A stretch of 64,000 bases of DNA from Prorocentrum cordatum. Taxonomy: Eukaryota; Sar; Dinophyceae; Prorocentrales; Prorocentraceae. The stretch is taken from NCBI GenBank assembly GCA_963575745.1, contig CAUYUJ010003636.1, positions 449,437-513,436 on the forward strand, written 5' to 3'. The notes beneath the pieces are model-generated. The model was not told where the DNA came from, did no database searches, and saw only the letters and a program-made list of their open reading frames with translations. Every line of letters starts with the position of its first letter. Positions within the stretch are counted from its first letter, which is position 1. A program made the position numbers and the translations under genes. Shown piece by piece: positions 10,030-20,254 of this stretch.

Positions 10030-10440
10030 CACACTGCCAAGTCCCGACCGTTGGGCGCGCGAAAAAGTGATGCCACCACGGAGACCGCATGCGCCCAGGA
10101 CTTCCGGGAACGACGCCGACTAGCGCGCGGGACGAACCTGAGTCGCGACCCCAATATGGACAAGGCCAGGGAACTCAGAACCGCGTGCCAGGGGCACGCC
10201 ATCAGTTTCTGGCGCATGTTACCTTCTACTCTTTCCACCTCCTTCGCGACAGGGTAGAACTGCATCGCGCATCGGAGAAGAAAGACAGCAAATGCCACAT
10301 ATGTGCGGATAGTCATAGCAAGCCCGAGGCGAAACCTTCAAATCCGACGCAGAGCTGTTGATACTTCCGCATGTCAGTGTTCCAGGCGGCAATCCATCCC
10401 GCAAACCCGATCTGGATCCCCAAATACCTCGCGCGACGAA
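10030..10440 (-). pseudogene. C-terminal RT-associated region of the second element
   Basis: The minus strand reads YLGIQIGFAGWIAAWNTDM and CVGFEGFASGLL up to a stop at about 10310. The next frame gives TIRTYVAFAVFLLRCAMQF followed by YPVAKEVERVEG and ACPWHAV. From memory, this block of Y.AQF.P...EVE.VE followed by PW.A is typical of the region after the RT in dinoflagellate elements. Confidence 0.6.
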
Positions 10441-10511
10441 CGCGTTGGATGTTCTCAGCCCCACTCCCAAAATCCGCCGACCGTGTCGGCGTGTGGAAGA
10501 GGCTGTTCCGT

Positions 10512-10515
10512 TTGA

Positions 10516-10559
<44 letters not shown>

Positions 10560-10592
10560 GGTCGTTGTCGTGGTCGTTATCGTTGTCGTCGT
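10512..10592 (+). repeat. TCG triplet array
   Basis: About 13 perfect TCG units followed by degenerate TCG/TGG/TTG triplets, within the second retroelement. Confidence 0.95.
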
Positions 10593-10864
10593 CGCCTTCG
10601 CCGTTCCCCCCTGCCCCTAGGCCCGTCGCCGCCCCCCCCACTTTCACCGGGTTTCTCCTCGAGCGCGCCAGCCACAGCGAAATTGAGCAACGTTGTAGTT
10701 GAGTCGAAGGAAAGCCCTTTCCCTTTGATTCCTTCCCCGCCGGGGGGGCGGGTCCCTGGGGCGGGGCCCCGGGGGAGGTCCCGAGAGGGTCCCGGAGCAG
10801 ATGCGACTCCCCCTCGGGCGGTTCGGCGGCCAAGAAAAGCCGCAAATCGCGGCAAAGTGCTCCT

Positions 10865-11060
10865 GCTCTCCCACCGCTGCCCCTTCTCCTTGTCAGCCGT
10901 CCTTCTCCTGCAAATCGACCCTGCTCTCCTCGCTCTCCCCCCTGCTCTCCCCCCCTCCTCGTCTTCCCCTCCTCGTCCCTCTCCCCCCCCTCCTCGTCCT
11001 CCTCCTCCCCCCTCGCACCTCCTCCTCTCCTCCTCCTCCTCCTCGCCCCTCCTGCTCCCT
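10865..11060 (+). repeat. Pyrimidine (CTC/CCT) tract
   Basis: Imperfect CTC and CCCC-rich tract within the second retroelement. Confidence 0.85.
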
Positions 11061-11529
11061 AGCGTCCTCGCGCCACCTGCTCCTCAACATCCTCGTCGTC
11101 CTCGTCGTCGCCGTCTTCAGGGTAGGCGGCGCCGGCCGCAAGGCCTTCGCAATATTCCAAGAGGCGCCGCGCATGCCGACCTGGTCTGGGAGACGAGGCA
11201 AGCTCACAATGAACGGGCACGCATTTTCCCAGACTAAGCTGAAGCCCAATGCCAGCATCCAAAGTCTGAAGAACGCGAAAAAAGAGGGGCAACTCCAGGA
11301 CCAAATCCCGAAGCTCAAACCAGAGCTCATCTGCATGGCCCAGGACGTGTCGCGGAAGCCTAGACGTCAGCCGTCGCGCGATGAACGGGCCCAGCGCGAG
11401 AGCGAGAAGAAGCATGCCAGGTGGGCCACCTTGACGAAATCCCCTCTGGAGCCGAGGGCGTCGCGCCTGCTCGAGGCACTTGCGCGCGCTTGCTGGTCGC
11501 GGCAGCGCGACGCATCCCAGTTGCGACAA
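11059..11529 (-). pseudogene. Reverse transcriptase palm/thumb of the second element
   Basis: The frame carries GFRQGGPPGMLLLALALGPF (motif B with the block after it), GHADELWF (motif C, second Asp replaced by Glu) and IGLQLSLGKCVPVH (motif D region), and then passes into an Asp/Glu-rich tail made from a TCG-type repeat. The order and spacing are those of RT palm motifs B, C and D. Confidence 0.65.
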
Positions 11530-11671
11530 CGTCGCGACCTAAGGAGCGGGCTGCGGTTTTCGCGGCGGCCGGCCCACCGCGCGCGCAACAACTCCGACAG
11601 CTCCGCGCGCGATGCCAGGAAGAAAAGCTTCCCCTCCGATAAGACGAGCTCCAGTCGCCGAAAACCAGGTA

Positions 11672-12280
11672 TCAGCTTGTCCCCCACTTGACCCCAATGC
11701 TCGTGCGCGTGCTTCGCTGCCCCCGCCCCCGCCCCCGCACGTGGACCGAAGGATGCGCGGCAGGAGTGTGAAAAGAAAGCACCATGGCAGAATCTTCACA
11801 AGCGTTGTCGCAAGTGACCCCCCTGCCAAAATGGTCCCATGCGCGCAGTGCGTGGCCCCAGTGGCGCTCCGACAACAAATTACCCGAGCGCTGGAGTACA
11901 GCCCGCGCGTTGCGCGCAGAGCCGCAAATCAATGTTCGTCGCTGCGCCGCCCCGCATAAGCGCACCGCGCGCAACGCGCTCAAAAACTTGTTCGCGCCCG
12001 CAAACAAGGACACGCTTTCCATCGACGAGAGAGAACTAGAGCGACTGAGCAAATCGTGGAGCCATCCCGCGCGCTCACACCTCCTGTCCTTCGTGCCCCA
12101 GAAGAAATTCGACGCGTGCATCCGCTCCCACTCGACGGCCCGCCGCTGTCTCATTCTCGCCCAGACCCGCAAAACAAAAGCGATAAGCGCTATAGGACGT
12201 GGCACCCCATCAAGTTTACCAAGGAATGCGGTTAGCGTCGCCCGCCTCATTGGCAAAAGGGGGGCGCCCTCCCGAAGCAT
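11672..12280 (-). pseudogene. Reverse transcriptase fingers/palm of the second element
   Basis: This 202-residue open frame begins with TLTAFLGKLDGVPRPIALIA, the RT motif 2 region, followed by WARMRQ, EWERMHASNFFWGTKD and CERAGWLHDLL. The region that should hold motif A reads MESVSLFAGANKFLSAL, in which the expected LLDL has become LFAG, so the catalytic Asp is lost. The frame then runs on as low-quality sequence. The downstream palm continues in the 11059-11529 frame. Confidence 0.7.
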
Positions 12281-12619
12281 CGACGCAGCGATTCATCGCG
12301 CGAGACAGGGGCCGTCCAGTAACAACCGCGACCGAAGGCTGACGCAATCACAGCCTAACCCCCTAACCCAACACTTCGTCGAAGTTAAAGGCAGCTCGGG
12401 CTGGTCCAAGACGGCCCCCGACGCCTGGGGGGCGCTGCAGATGGGACATCGAGGATTTGGCATCCAGCCCAAACGGCCCCCACTCCTTGTGCTGAGCTGC
12501 CACGGCTGCATCTCCTTGAAGCAGGCGCCCAAATTCCCCCGGCGGCCCAACCACGGACACGGAGTCGCGCGCATGCGCGTGGGCTGTGGCCCCATCGTCC
12601 GAAACGAAAACTTAATCTA

Positions 12620-12975
12620 AACATGAAGAAAACACAACACGTAAAAACAATACGTAAACACGATACGCAAACACGTAACAACACGTACGAACAACACGTA
12701 AGTCGATACGTCAATGCAACGAAAATTTAAATTAACCGTGGGGGGAACCAATACGTAAAACCAATGCGCAAAACAACACGTAAAGCACGCAAACACGTGA
12801 ATTCAACACATCAACACAGCACGTAAAAGCAATACGCAAAAAACATGTAGACAACATAACACGTAAAAACACGTGATCGCACCGCGAAATACACGTAACA
12901 TTGCGGTTAACGCACGTAAGACAACACGTAACACACAACACATCAAAACAACACGTAAACACAATACGCAAGCAA
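12620..12975 (+). repeat. Degenerate AACACGTAA repeat
   Basis: About 25 imperfect copies of an 8-16 bp unit centred on AACACGTA or AATACGTAA. AT content is well above that of the flanks. It abuts a GGA tract and then the assembly gap. Confidence 0.9.
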
Positions 12976-12976
12976 A

Positions 12977-13025
12977 ACGGAGGAGGAGGAGGATGCGGAG
13001 GAGGAGGATGCGGAGGAGGAGGAGG
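12977..13025 (+). repeat. GGA triplet tract running into the gap
   Basis: GGAGGAGGATGC-type triplets run directly into the N gap, which probably hides a longer array. Confidence 0.9.
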
Positions 13026-13125
13026 NNNNNNNNNNNNNNNNNNNNNNNNNNNNNNNNNNNNNNNNNNNNNNNNNNNNNNNNNNNNNNNNNNNNNNNNNNN
13101 NNNNNNNNNNNNNNNNNNNNNNNNN
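13026..13125. other. Assembly gap, 100 N
   Basis: Exactly 100 N, which suggests a scaffolding placeholder of unknown true length. Confidence 1.
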
Positions 13126-13129
13126 AACG

Positions 13130-13850
13130 CCACTTCCAGCCTGCAGCCAGTGCGTACACAACGTATCCGACTCTCGCGGCACGGGGGCACAACGTTGCAA
13201 GCGCTGACAGAGGCAGATGCGACACCGGTCGGCTGGGGGAGCGGCCATGTCCTGCCGCAGGATGAACCACTCGTGCAAGACCACTCCCTTGTGGGGCCCG
13301 TCACCAGGTAGCATCGGAAGTGAGGTTAGAGAAAACGCCTTCTCCACCTTACACGAAGCCAAAGCGGCGTCCTTGTGGTAGCGCCATGACCAGGTCCACG
13401 TAGATCAGGGCGATGCGCAGGCGGGGGTGGCACTGCCTGCCGCTGAGCGGGGTGTCCATGGGGAAGGGCTGATCCCACTCCACAGCAGCATCACGACAGC
13501 GTACGCAGGCTGACAGCCAGCCGATAGCCAGTAACCACATCATATCCGGCCCGCGAAGTCCGGGGGCCCACCAATGTGATGTCCTGGCGAGGGCCGGGCG
13601 CGTGGCTGCGCCGGGATGCGCAACCACCTGTCCGCTGGGGGCTGCACCACGCGATACGGGCCGATCGGGCGGCGTGGTGCAAGGTGTTCACCCCATCCAC
13701 CACCTGCCACGATGCCCCTGCGGAGAACGGGTGCGTCCGTGGCTGAGGTAGGCAGCGCGTGCCGGAAGCCTGTCCACAGGTCGGTGTGCTGACCCGCTGG
13801 GGTGATCGACACTGTCCGCTCCCAGGTCACGGTATCCTTTCACAACGCAG
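13130..13850 (-). CDS. Hypothetical coding fragments, unrecognised
   Basis: Three overlapping minus-strand frames (13830-13540, 13703-13491, 13627-13349) look mildly protein-like, with segments such as ERTVSITPAGQHTDLWTGF and RIALIYVDLVMALPQG. No domain is recognised. A copy of the GGGGCGCAGCC repeat lies at the 5' side (13850-13887), and the assembly gap cuts the 3' side. May be a decayed exon or non-coding. Confidence 0.25.
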
Positions 13851-14264
13851 GGGGCGCAGCCAAGAGCCGCAGAGACTTGTGAATGAACGTGGGGGTGCAT
13901 CCTGATGCCGCTGGGCACAGGTGCTGCGCCCTGGGCACCCACGCATGGCCTGGGCCAGGGCGGAAGCACTTCGTCGACCACAACACACTTCGCCGGGGGG
14001 CGCAGCCACAATCCGCAGGGACTTGTGAATGAAGGGCGGGAGGAGGAAGAGGAGGAGGAGGAGGAGGAGGAGGAGGAGGAGGAGGAGGAGGAGGAGGGTG
14101 CGCCACCACAGCCCAGGGCGCGGGGGGGGTGCCCAGTCGCCAGACTCGCAGCGATTGGTGCAATCTTGGCGAACAGGATGGGGGGCGCAGCCGAGAGCCG
14201 CAGAGACATTGCGAATGAGTCCGGCGGGGGGCGCAGCCAAAAGCCGTAGAGACATTGTGAATGA
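13850..14264 (+). repeat. GGGGCGCAGCC...GAATGA interspersed repeat, four copies
   Basis: A 36-40 bp unit, starting GGGGGGCGCAGCCAAAAGCC and ending GAGACTTGTGAATGA, occurs at 13850-13887, 13995-14032, 14180-14218 and 14225-14264, all in the same orientation with 1-6 differences. The last two lie 117 bp past the EF-Tu stop. Four more copies lie on the other side of EF-Tu (15872-16150). Confidence 0.9.
14035..14096 (+). repeat. GGA triplet array
   Basis: About 18 GGA units between two copies of the GGGGCGCAGCC repeat. Confidence 0.95.
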
Positions 14265-14380
14265 ACGCACTACGCGCTTCAAACGTACGGCCCGCGAGCC
14301 CAGCTCGCATCGTCTCCTCACCCTGCCCCCGTCGCCGCCCCCACTGCAACTCACACTCCCAGCGAGCCAGCATCCTCCAG

Positions 14381-15778
14381 TTAGCTCACCTCAATGATCA
14401 AACCCTGGCCGATGGTCTTGCCCCCCTCTCGCATGGCGAAGCGCATGCCCGTCTCGATCGGAGTGGCGGCGATCAACTCGCCCTCGAACGTGACGTCGTC
14501 GCCAGGCATCGCCATCTGCACCGCGCCCCCCTCGGAGCTCGCCATAGTCACCACCTTCCCGGTGACGTCGCGCGTGCGGAAATACAAGACAGGCATGTAG
14601 CCGGGCATGATCGGATTGCTGCGGCCCCCCTCGTCCTTGCTGGACAGGTAGATGTTGGCCTTGAACTTGGCGTGCGTCTTGGTGGCGCCCGGGGCGCAGA
14701 TGACCTGCCCACGGGAGATGTCGTCGCGCGACACGCCGCGGCACAGCACGCCGACGGTGTAGCTCGCCGGGCCCTCGGGCAGGTCGGTGTTGAACATCCT
14801 GATCCCGGTGGCGACGGACTTCTGAGCCTTCTTGCCCCTGCCCAAGAACTCCACCTCGTCGCCCTTCTTCACGACGCCCTGCTCCACACGGCCAGTGGCC
14901 ACCGTGCCGCGGCCCGAAATGGAGAACACGTCCTCGACCGCCAGCAGGAAGGGCTTGTCGGTCTGGCGCTCGGGGAGGTCGATGTACTCGTCCACCGTGC
15001 CCATGAGCTCCAGGATCTTGTCGCACCACTTGTCGTCGCCGCGCTTGGTTCTAGGGTTCGCCTTCATGGCCTCGAGCGCCTGCAGCGCGGAGCCCTGGAC
15101 GAAGGGCACGTCATCGCCAAGGAGCCGCGCTGGCTCAGCATCTCGCGGGTCTCAAGCTCGACGAGCTCAAGCAGCGCCTCGTCGTCCATCACGTCCACCT
15201 TGCTCATGAAGCAGACGAGCTTGGGCACACCCACCTGCTTTGAGAGCAGGATGTGCTCGCGGGTCTGGGCCATGGGCCCGTCGGGAGACGAGATCACGAG
15301 GACGCCGCCGTCCATCTGGCAGGCGCCCGCGATCATGTTCTTGACGTAGTCCGCGTGGCCGGGGCAGTCCACGTGGCAGTAGTGGCGCGTCGGCGTCTCG
15401 TACTCAATGTGCGAGGCGTTGATCGCCATCCCGCGGGCCCGCTCCTCGGGGGCGTTGTCGAGTTCCTCGTGCGACTTCATCTTGGCGTCCGTGCTCGTGT
15501 TGAACTGCGAGCATACCACCGAGATCGCCGCCGACAGGGTCGTCTCGCCGTGGTCCACGTGGCCCACCGTGCCGAGGTTGACGCGGTCCTTGGCGCGCAT
15601 CGCCACCGCCTCGGCGCGGAGCTTCCTCGCGGGCTTGCGCGACGCGGCCCGCAGCGCAAGCGCGGCGCCGACCGTGGCTAAGACGAGGGCACCGACCTGT
15701 GGGGACCCGGGCCCCTCGTGGGCGGCCGCGCGCGCCGCGGCGCCGGCCGCGGCGCCGCGGGGCGGGGGCCGCGGAAGG
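14381..15778 (-). pseudogene. tufA: Organellar elongation factor Tu pseudogene (tufA-like)
   Basis: EF-Tu delivers aminoacyl-tRNA to organellar ribosomes. The minus strand encodes the G domain (15606-15130) and, after a frameshift at about 15120, domains 2 and 3 (15109-14384, ending IGQGLIIEVS). G motifs seen: [23 protein letters not shown] and, for NKVD, SKVD. The P-loop Lys is changed to Glu by one transition (GAG for AAG), and the switch I Thr is Ala ([10 protein letters not shown]). The frameshift lies where LLSQYDFPGDD is expected: a few bases are missing after LSQ. Upstream of the first Met the same frame is open to about 15778 and reads [19 protein letters not shown] followed by Arg/Lys-rich residues, which resembles a plastid transit leader. 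Lost Lys, Thr and frame together mean a pseudogene; a mitochondrial origin cannot be excluded. Confidence 0.85.
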
Positions 15779-16096
15779 CTGAACTACTCGATGCGGGGCC
15801 GCTCACAGACGAAGCCAATCCTGGGCAGGTCTCAGGGCGGACGCTCTTCAACGGTCGATGCAATCTATGCTGGGGGGGCGCAGCCAAAAGCCGCAGAGAC
15901 TTGTGAATGATAGGAGGGGGGCGCAGCCAAAAGCCGCTGGACACAGATACATGGACCGCGGAAAGCTGAACCACTCGATGCGGGGCCGCACGCAGTCGAA
16001 GCCGATCCTGGGCAGGACTCAGGGCGGACGCTGTTCAACGGTCGGTGCAATCTATGCTGGGGGGCGCAGCCAAAAGCCGCAGAGACTTGTGAATGA
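15770..16096 (+). repeat. 187-bp tandem duplication including the GGGGCGCAGCC repeat
   Basis: 15770-15909 recurs at 15957-16096 at about 90 percent identity. Each copy contains CTCGATGCGGGGCCGC, CAGGGCGGACGCT and TGCAATCTATGCTGG and ends in one GGGGCGCAGCC repeat. It overlaps the 5' end of the EF-Tu leader, so the first copy may have been part of the gene's 5' region. Confidence 0.9.
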
Positions 16097-16150
16097 GTTC
16101 CCCTCGTCCTCCTGCGGGGGGGGGCGCAGCCAAAAGCCGCTGAGCACAGG
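15872..16150 (+). repeat. GGGGCGCAGCC interspersed repeat, four more copies
   Basis: Full copies at 15872-15910 and 16059-16096. Variant copies with a different 3' half (GCCGCTGGACACAG and GCCGCTGAGCACAG) lie at 15916-15946 and 16116-16150. Full and variant forms alternate. Confidence 0.9.
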
Positions 16151-17000
16151 TGCGCGGAGGGGGGTGGACGCTGCAGGGACATCCCGGCAACGCGCCGGCA
16201 CAAGTGGACCACGCTGGAGAGGGTGGCGTCGCCGTCACCGCAGACCGGCTGAAACGGGATGCAAGCGTGCCACAGCCGCAGAGGGCGGACCCGGGACCAG
16301 CGGCGGCCCCCCAGGGAGCCTGGCGCCAGGATGCAAGCCACCGGAGAACCCGCGGGACACGCCGATCATTCACACTGCAGTCGCTGAGTCCACACTTCTA
16401 CACTGCACCAGCTGCAGGGATGGTATATTCCATGGAGATGCACGGCACGTCCGACAACAGCTCGTCAGAACCAAGAAGGAAAAAGAATGAGACCCCCAGT
16501 CGCGCTGATGAGCACGGTGTACGACTCGTAGTCAACAGAGAAGGTGGATGGCAGAGTGGAACTCCAGACTGCCCACGGCATAGCCACACCCGCAGCACGC
16601 AGACAGAAGAGAAAAATACTGAGGTCGACGGTATAGCCACACCCGCAGCACGTAGACAACAGCCAAGATGAAGAAGTAGAAGTTCTAAACGAAACAGAAG
16701 TCGAGACACGTCGCAGGGCGCGCAGGGCAGCAACGGGCCTGCTGCCAGAGGCCACCCTCCTCGCACCTGATCCCCACGAGTGCGATGCCGTATGCAAAGT
16801 GTGAGCCAGCAGAGTGTGTCTGCAAGAGCCCCATCTATGATTGGACATCCAAGTGACCTGGAAGCAGCTGCACGCCGAGAACAACAGCGCATGAGGGGGG
16901 TGCAGCTAACCGCCGCGAGACACATTCTCAGCAGGGCAGCGACGGGCCTGCTGCCAGTGACCGCCCTCCACGCACCAGGTCCCCGCGCGTGCGGTCCACG
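16151..17000. other. No gene seen; short local duplications
   Basis: A 51-bp period repeat with core TAGCCACACCCGCAGCACG at 16580-16665, and a roughly 65-bp duplication with GGGCCTGCTGCCAG at 16725-16795 and 16935-17000. ORFs here show no motif. Confidence 0.6.
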
Positions 17001-17015
17001 AGGGGGGTGGCGAGG

Positions 17016-18214
17016 CTACTGTGGGGAGACGGCCCACCACTGTTTTTTGCGCTCCTTGGGGGCCTGGTGGTTCGGGTGGCCCTTTGCCGCGTGGTGATCA
17101 CTGTTCACTCCGCCGCTCCGACCCAGGTGCAGCTGCCACGGTGGAGTCCAGTCGACGTCGAGGCCCAGCGCGTCGCTGAGGACCCGTACGTCGCCATTGT
17201 GGCTGCGGAAGGATTCCAGGAAGAGGTGGCAGGTTTGCGGGTCGTGCCGAAGCGGGTCGAGCGCGCCCTTGCTGCCGGGCACAGACTGCCGCATGGCGAA
17301 AGCGTGCCAGGTGCCAGTGAACATCGGCCCCAGTGTGACTTGGAGTCGTCGCATCGCCTCGCCGGGTGTCTCCCCGGGGAGGTCCCACTGGATGTTGTTG
17401 ATTCCAGTTTTGCACAGCTGGTGTCCCGAGTCGGGGCCCTTGGGCTCTGGCCATTGACGCGGGTCGGGCCTCTGGTGCCGCCGTGTATCCTGGCCGCACG
17501 TCTCCACCGCACGGACCTCGTTGTCCTGGCTGGGGGGCTCGCGATCTGCTCGCGACAGCTCCAGCTGCACGCCTGGCAGGGTTTTGCGGGGAAATGCAGG
17601 CCTCATGGTTGGCCGCCAGGCTGGGGTCGGATCGCGTCGGGCGGCCAGGGCAGACGCGTCCTTGTGGCACGTGGGGAGGGGCCCCTTTTGCTGACGTTCG
17701 CCTTCGGGCCTGTGCCCGCCGTCGCTCCCAGGTGCGCCCCCTTTGGACAGCGCGGGACTCTCTCCGGCCTCTGGGGTGCCACTGGTTGTGCCGGGCGCGT
17801 GCACGCTCGGCGGCGCAGCTTCCATAGCCCGGGCGCAAGCTGCTTTGCCAGTGGTGCCCTGGACGCCTGACGAGGGCGTCTGGGGTTCGCCGTCCATAAG
17901 AAGCTCACTGACAGGGGAAGGGGGGCGAATAGGCGCGAAGCGGCTTCTCCCGACGAGCCAGCGGATGGCTTCGCTGTCCTGCGTCTGGGTGGTTGCTCCG
18001 TGGTCTCCCTGCTGGGTGCGTGGCTCTCCCAGAGGACTGCTGACGGACTGATTGTCCTGAGGGGGGTGCTCCGCGGCTTCCGCAGCCTCCGCCGTCTCCG
18101 CCGTGACTTCCCGCTCCTTTCCCCTGGCCTGATGGTACTGCTGGAGGGGGGGGTCGTTAGTGTGAGCTGTGCGCTGGTCACTGCAGGCGCCGCTACCTCC
18201 TCTCGATTCCCCAC
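17016..18214 (-). CDS. Hypothetical ORF pair, unrecognised
   Basis: A 293-residue minus-strand ORF (17897-17016) overlaps another (18214-17603). The first part is Pro/Arg-rich and looks disordered. The last 140 residues look folded, with GINNIQWDLPGETPGEAMRR, CHLFLESFRSHNGDVRVL and DALGLDVDWTPPW. I do not recognise the family. It lies downstream of the light-harvesting fragment on the same strand; a roughly 90-bp duplication at 18195-18325 joins the two areas. It may be a retroelement ORF or a host exon. Confidence 0.35.
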
Positions 18215-18569
18215 TGGGACGTCATCGTCTGACCACGATGCGGGGGTGGTATCGTGACCTCTGCCTCAACCGTCTCTCGGTTCCCCTCTGGGGCGTCATC
18301 GTCTGTCGACGAAACGGGGGGTGGCATGTTGCCGCTGCTGCTGCTGCTATGTTCCAAGATGTCGTTGTGAATATCGAGATCTCTTGGCTGGCACACCTCC
18401 ACGCATTGTTTTGGACACGCAGGATTGCCGGGAGCTTGGTTGGCATAAGTGTCTTTGACAATCCGATTCTCGTCGGCCCTTCGATCGGCATCTGGCTGTG
18501 TGAAAGGAGAGGAGACCTGCGCCATGGCAAGGGATGGGAGGGAGGGGCATGACGCGCCAGCGCCAGGCG

Positions 18570-19020
18570 CCGCGATCTGTGCCCAGGCGGCGGCAGGAAC
18601 CTTCGGGAGCGCCTCGAGCCCGCGCGGGATGTCCGCGACCTCCAGGTCAGCCGAAGGCGACTTGGGCAGCTTGCCAGCGATGTCAGGCGTGATGTAGCCC
18701 GCGGTCGCCAGCATGCTCGCGCGGCCGTTCTTCGGCTCCGCCTGCCACTGGTGAGCGAGGTTCTCCGCGCAGCCATCCGCTGTGCAGCCTGCAGGGCCCC
18801 AAAGGCCCGAGGGGTCCTGACCGCCCAGCTCGCTCTCGAACTTGAAGGCGCGCAGCGGGGATCCAGTGTACAGCGCCCCGTCGCCCTGGGCGGAGCCAGT
18901 CCGGCAGTCCTGGAGGAACATGCCGAGGATCGCCAACCTGGCAAGGCGGCCGTTCGCCACGTCGGCCGCGGGGTCGCTGGACGTCAACTCCGCGAAGGCG
19001 AAGTTGCGCGCAGCAGCCGT
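18570..19020 (-). pseudogene. Light-harvesting chlorophyll a/c polyprotein fragment
   Basis: In the minus frame that ends at 18193 the sequence reads VANGRLARLAILGMFLQD, ALYTGSPLRAF, then AEPKNGRASMLATAGYITPD and EALPKVPAAAWAQI. These match the third helix of one unit and the first helix of the next in dinoflagellate chlorophyll a/c-peridinin light-harvesting polyproteins, proteins of the thylakoid membrane. The E-x-x-NGR signature is kept in the second helix; the first has Asp for Glu. Earlier and later units are missing. Upstream the frame runs into the PPR array in an unrelated frame, so this is a fragment joined to the PPR pseudogene. Confidence 0.8.
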
Positions 19021-19040
19021 GATGTCCGCGGACTGGTCCT

Positions 19041-20250
19041 CGCGGACAGCGGCCACAGCGAACGCCTGCTCTTCTCGCATGCGCTGGTCAGGGTGCCCTG
19101 AGTGATGATGTTGGGCTACCGCTTTGCTGCTGCCCTCTCGCACAGCAGCGCCGTTGCCTGCTGTCACTGCCAACGTCTGCTCTTCTCGCACTCGCTGATC
19201 AGGGCGCTGCAGGGGGTAATGCTGGGCTCCAGCTGCACGACCACCATCTCGCTCAGCAGCGCCATTGCCTGCTGTCGCTGCCAACGCCCGCCTTTCTCGC
19301 ACCAGCTGTTCCGGATGTGGTAGGTGATGATGTTGGGCTCCAGCTGCACGACCGCCATCACGCTCAGCAGCGCCACAGTCTGCCACCACTGCCGACGACT
19401 GCTCTTCTCGCACGCGCAGTTCGCAGTGACGTACGTGATGATATTGGGCTCCAGCTTCACTGCCACAATCTCGTCCAGTAGCGCCACATCCTGCTGCCAC
19501 AGCTGACGCCTGCTCTTCACGCACGCGCTCTTCACAGTGCTGTAGATGATGATGGTGGGCTCCAGCTTCGCTGCCAAAATCTCGCCCAGCAGCGCCACCA
19601 CCTGCTGCCACTGCTGCCGCCTGCTCTTCTCGCACGCGCTCTTTACAGTGCCGTTGGTGAAGATGGTGGGCTCCAGCTTCGCGGCCACAATCTCGCCCAG
19701 CAGCGGTACTGCCTGCTGCCACTGCCGACGCCTTCTCTTCTCGCACGCGGTGTTCACCGTGCCAGAGTTGATGAACGTGGGCTTCAGCATCACGACCGGG
19801 GCCTCGACCAGCAGCGCCACATCCTGCTGCCACTGCTGACGCCTGCTCTTCACGCACGCGCTCTTCACAGTGCCGTAGGTGATGATGTTGGGCTCCAGCT
19901 TCGCTGACAAAATCTCGCCCAGCAGCGCCACCACCTGCTGTCACTGCTGCCGCCTGCTCTTCTCGCGCGCGCTCTTCACAGTGCCGTTGGTGAAGATGGT
20001 GGGCTCCAGCTTCGCGGCCACAATCTCGCCCAGCAGCGGCACTGCCTGCTGCCACTGCCGACGCCTGCTCATCTCGCCCTCGCTGTTCACAGTGCCGTAC
20101 GTGATGAAGTTGGGCTCCAGCATCACGACCAGGATCTTGCACACCAGCGCCACGGCCATCTGCCACTGCCAGCGCCTGCCCTGGCACCAGCTGTTCAGGA
20201 TGACGTAGGAGATGATGTTGGGGACCGGCATTATGTCCAAGGAGGTCCGC
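19041..20250 (-). pseudogene. PPR-repeat protein pseudogene
   Basis: About ten tandem repeats of 37 residues, of the form ALLGEIxAAKLEPTIITY with SACEKSRRQQWQQ, read on the minus strand. They are encoded by a matching 111-bp DNA repeat. This is the dinoflagellate type of pentatricopeptide repeat, in proteins that bind organellar RNA in a sequence-specific way. A frameshift lies near 19940, and at about 19164 the Trp of RRWQ-W becomes TGA. Later repeats carry a further stop before the light-harvesting fragment. The start is unclear: a candidate Met at 20593 begins in an Ala/Arg-rich stretch in another frame. Two extra residues per repeat relative to the usual 35 fall in the linker. Confidence 0.85.
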
Positions 20251-20254
20251 GGCG

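Larger units (their letters stand above)
9960..12450 (-). mobile_element. Second retroelement relic (RT), different family
   Basis: Minus-strand pieces from 12450 to about 10030 follow the order of a dinoflagellate RT. They are an N-terminal segment with VRGLGCDCVSLRSRLLL (about 12320-12370), then PRPIALIAFVLRVWARMRQ with ASNFFWG and CERAGWLHDLL, a motif B-like GFRQGGPPGMLLLALALGPF, a motif C-like GHADELWF (near 11325-11340), and GIGLQLSLGKCVPV. Further on come YLGIQIGFAGWIAAWNTDM (10320-10433) and CAMQFYPVAKEVERVEG (10240-10290). Frames change repeatedly and the catalytic Asp pair reads Asp-Glu, so it is dead. Simple repeats (10480-11060) have entered or expanded within it. No EN or RNase H is seen. 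Confidence 0.75.

Noticed and set aside
15858-16490. Plus-strand ORF with GRSQKPQRLVN repeats
   Set aside because: The protein repeats are just the translated GGGGCGCAGCC DNA repeat on the strand opposite to EF-Tu.
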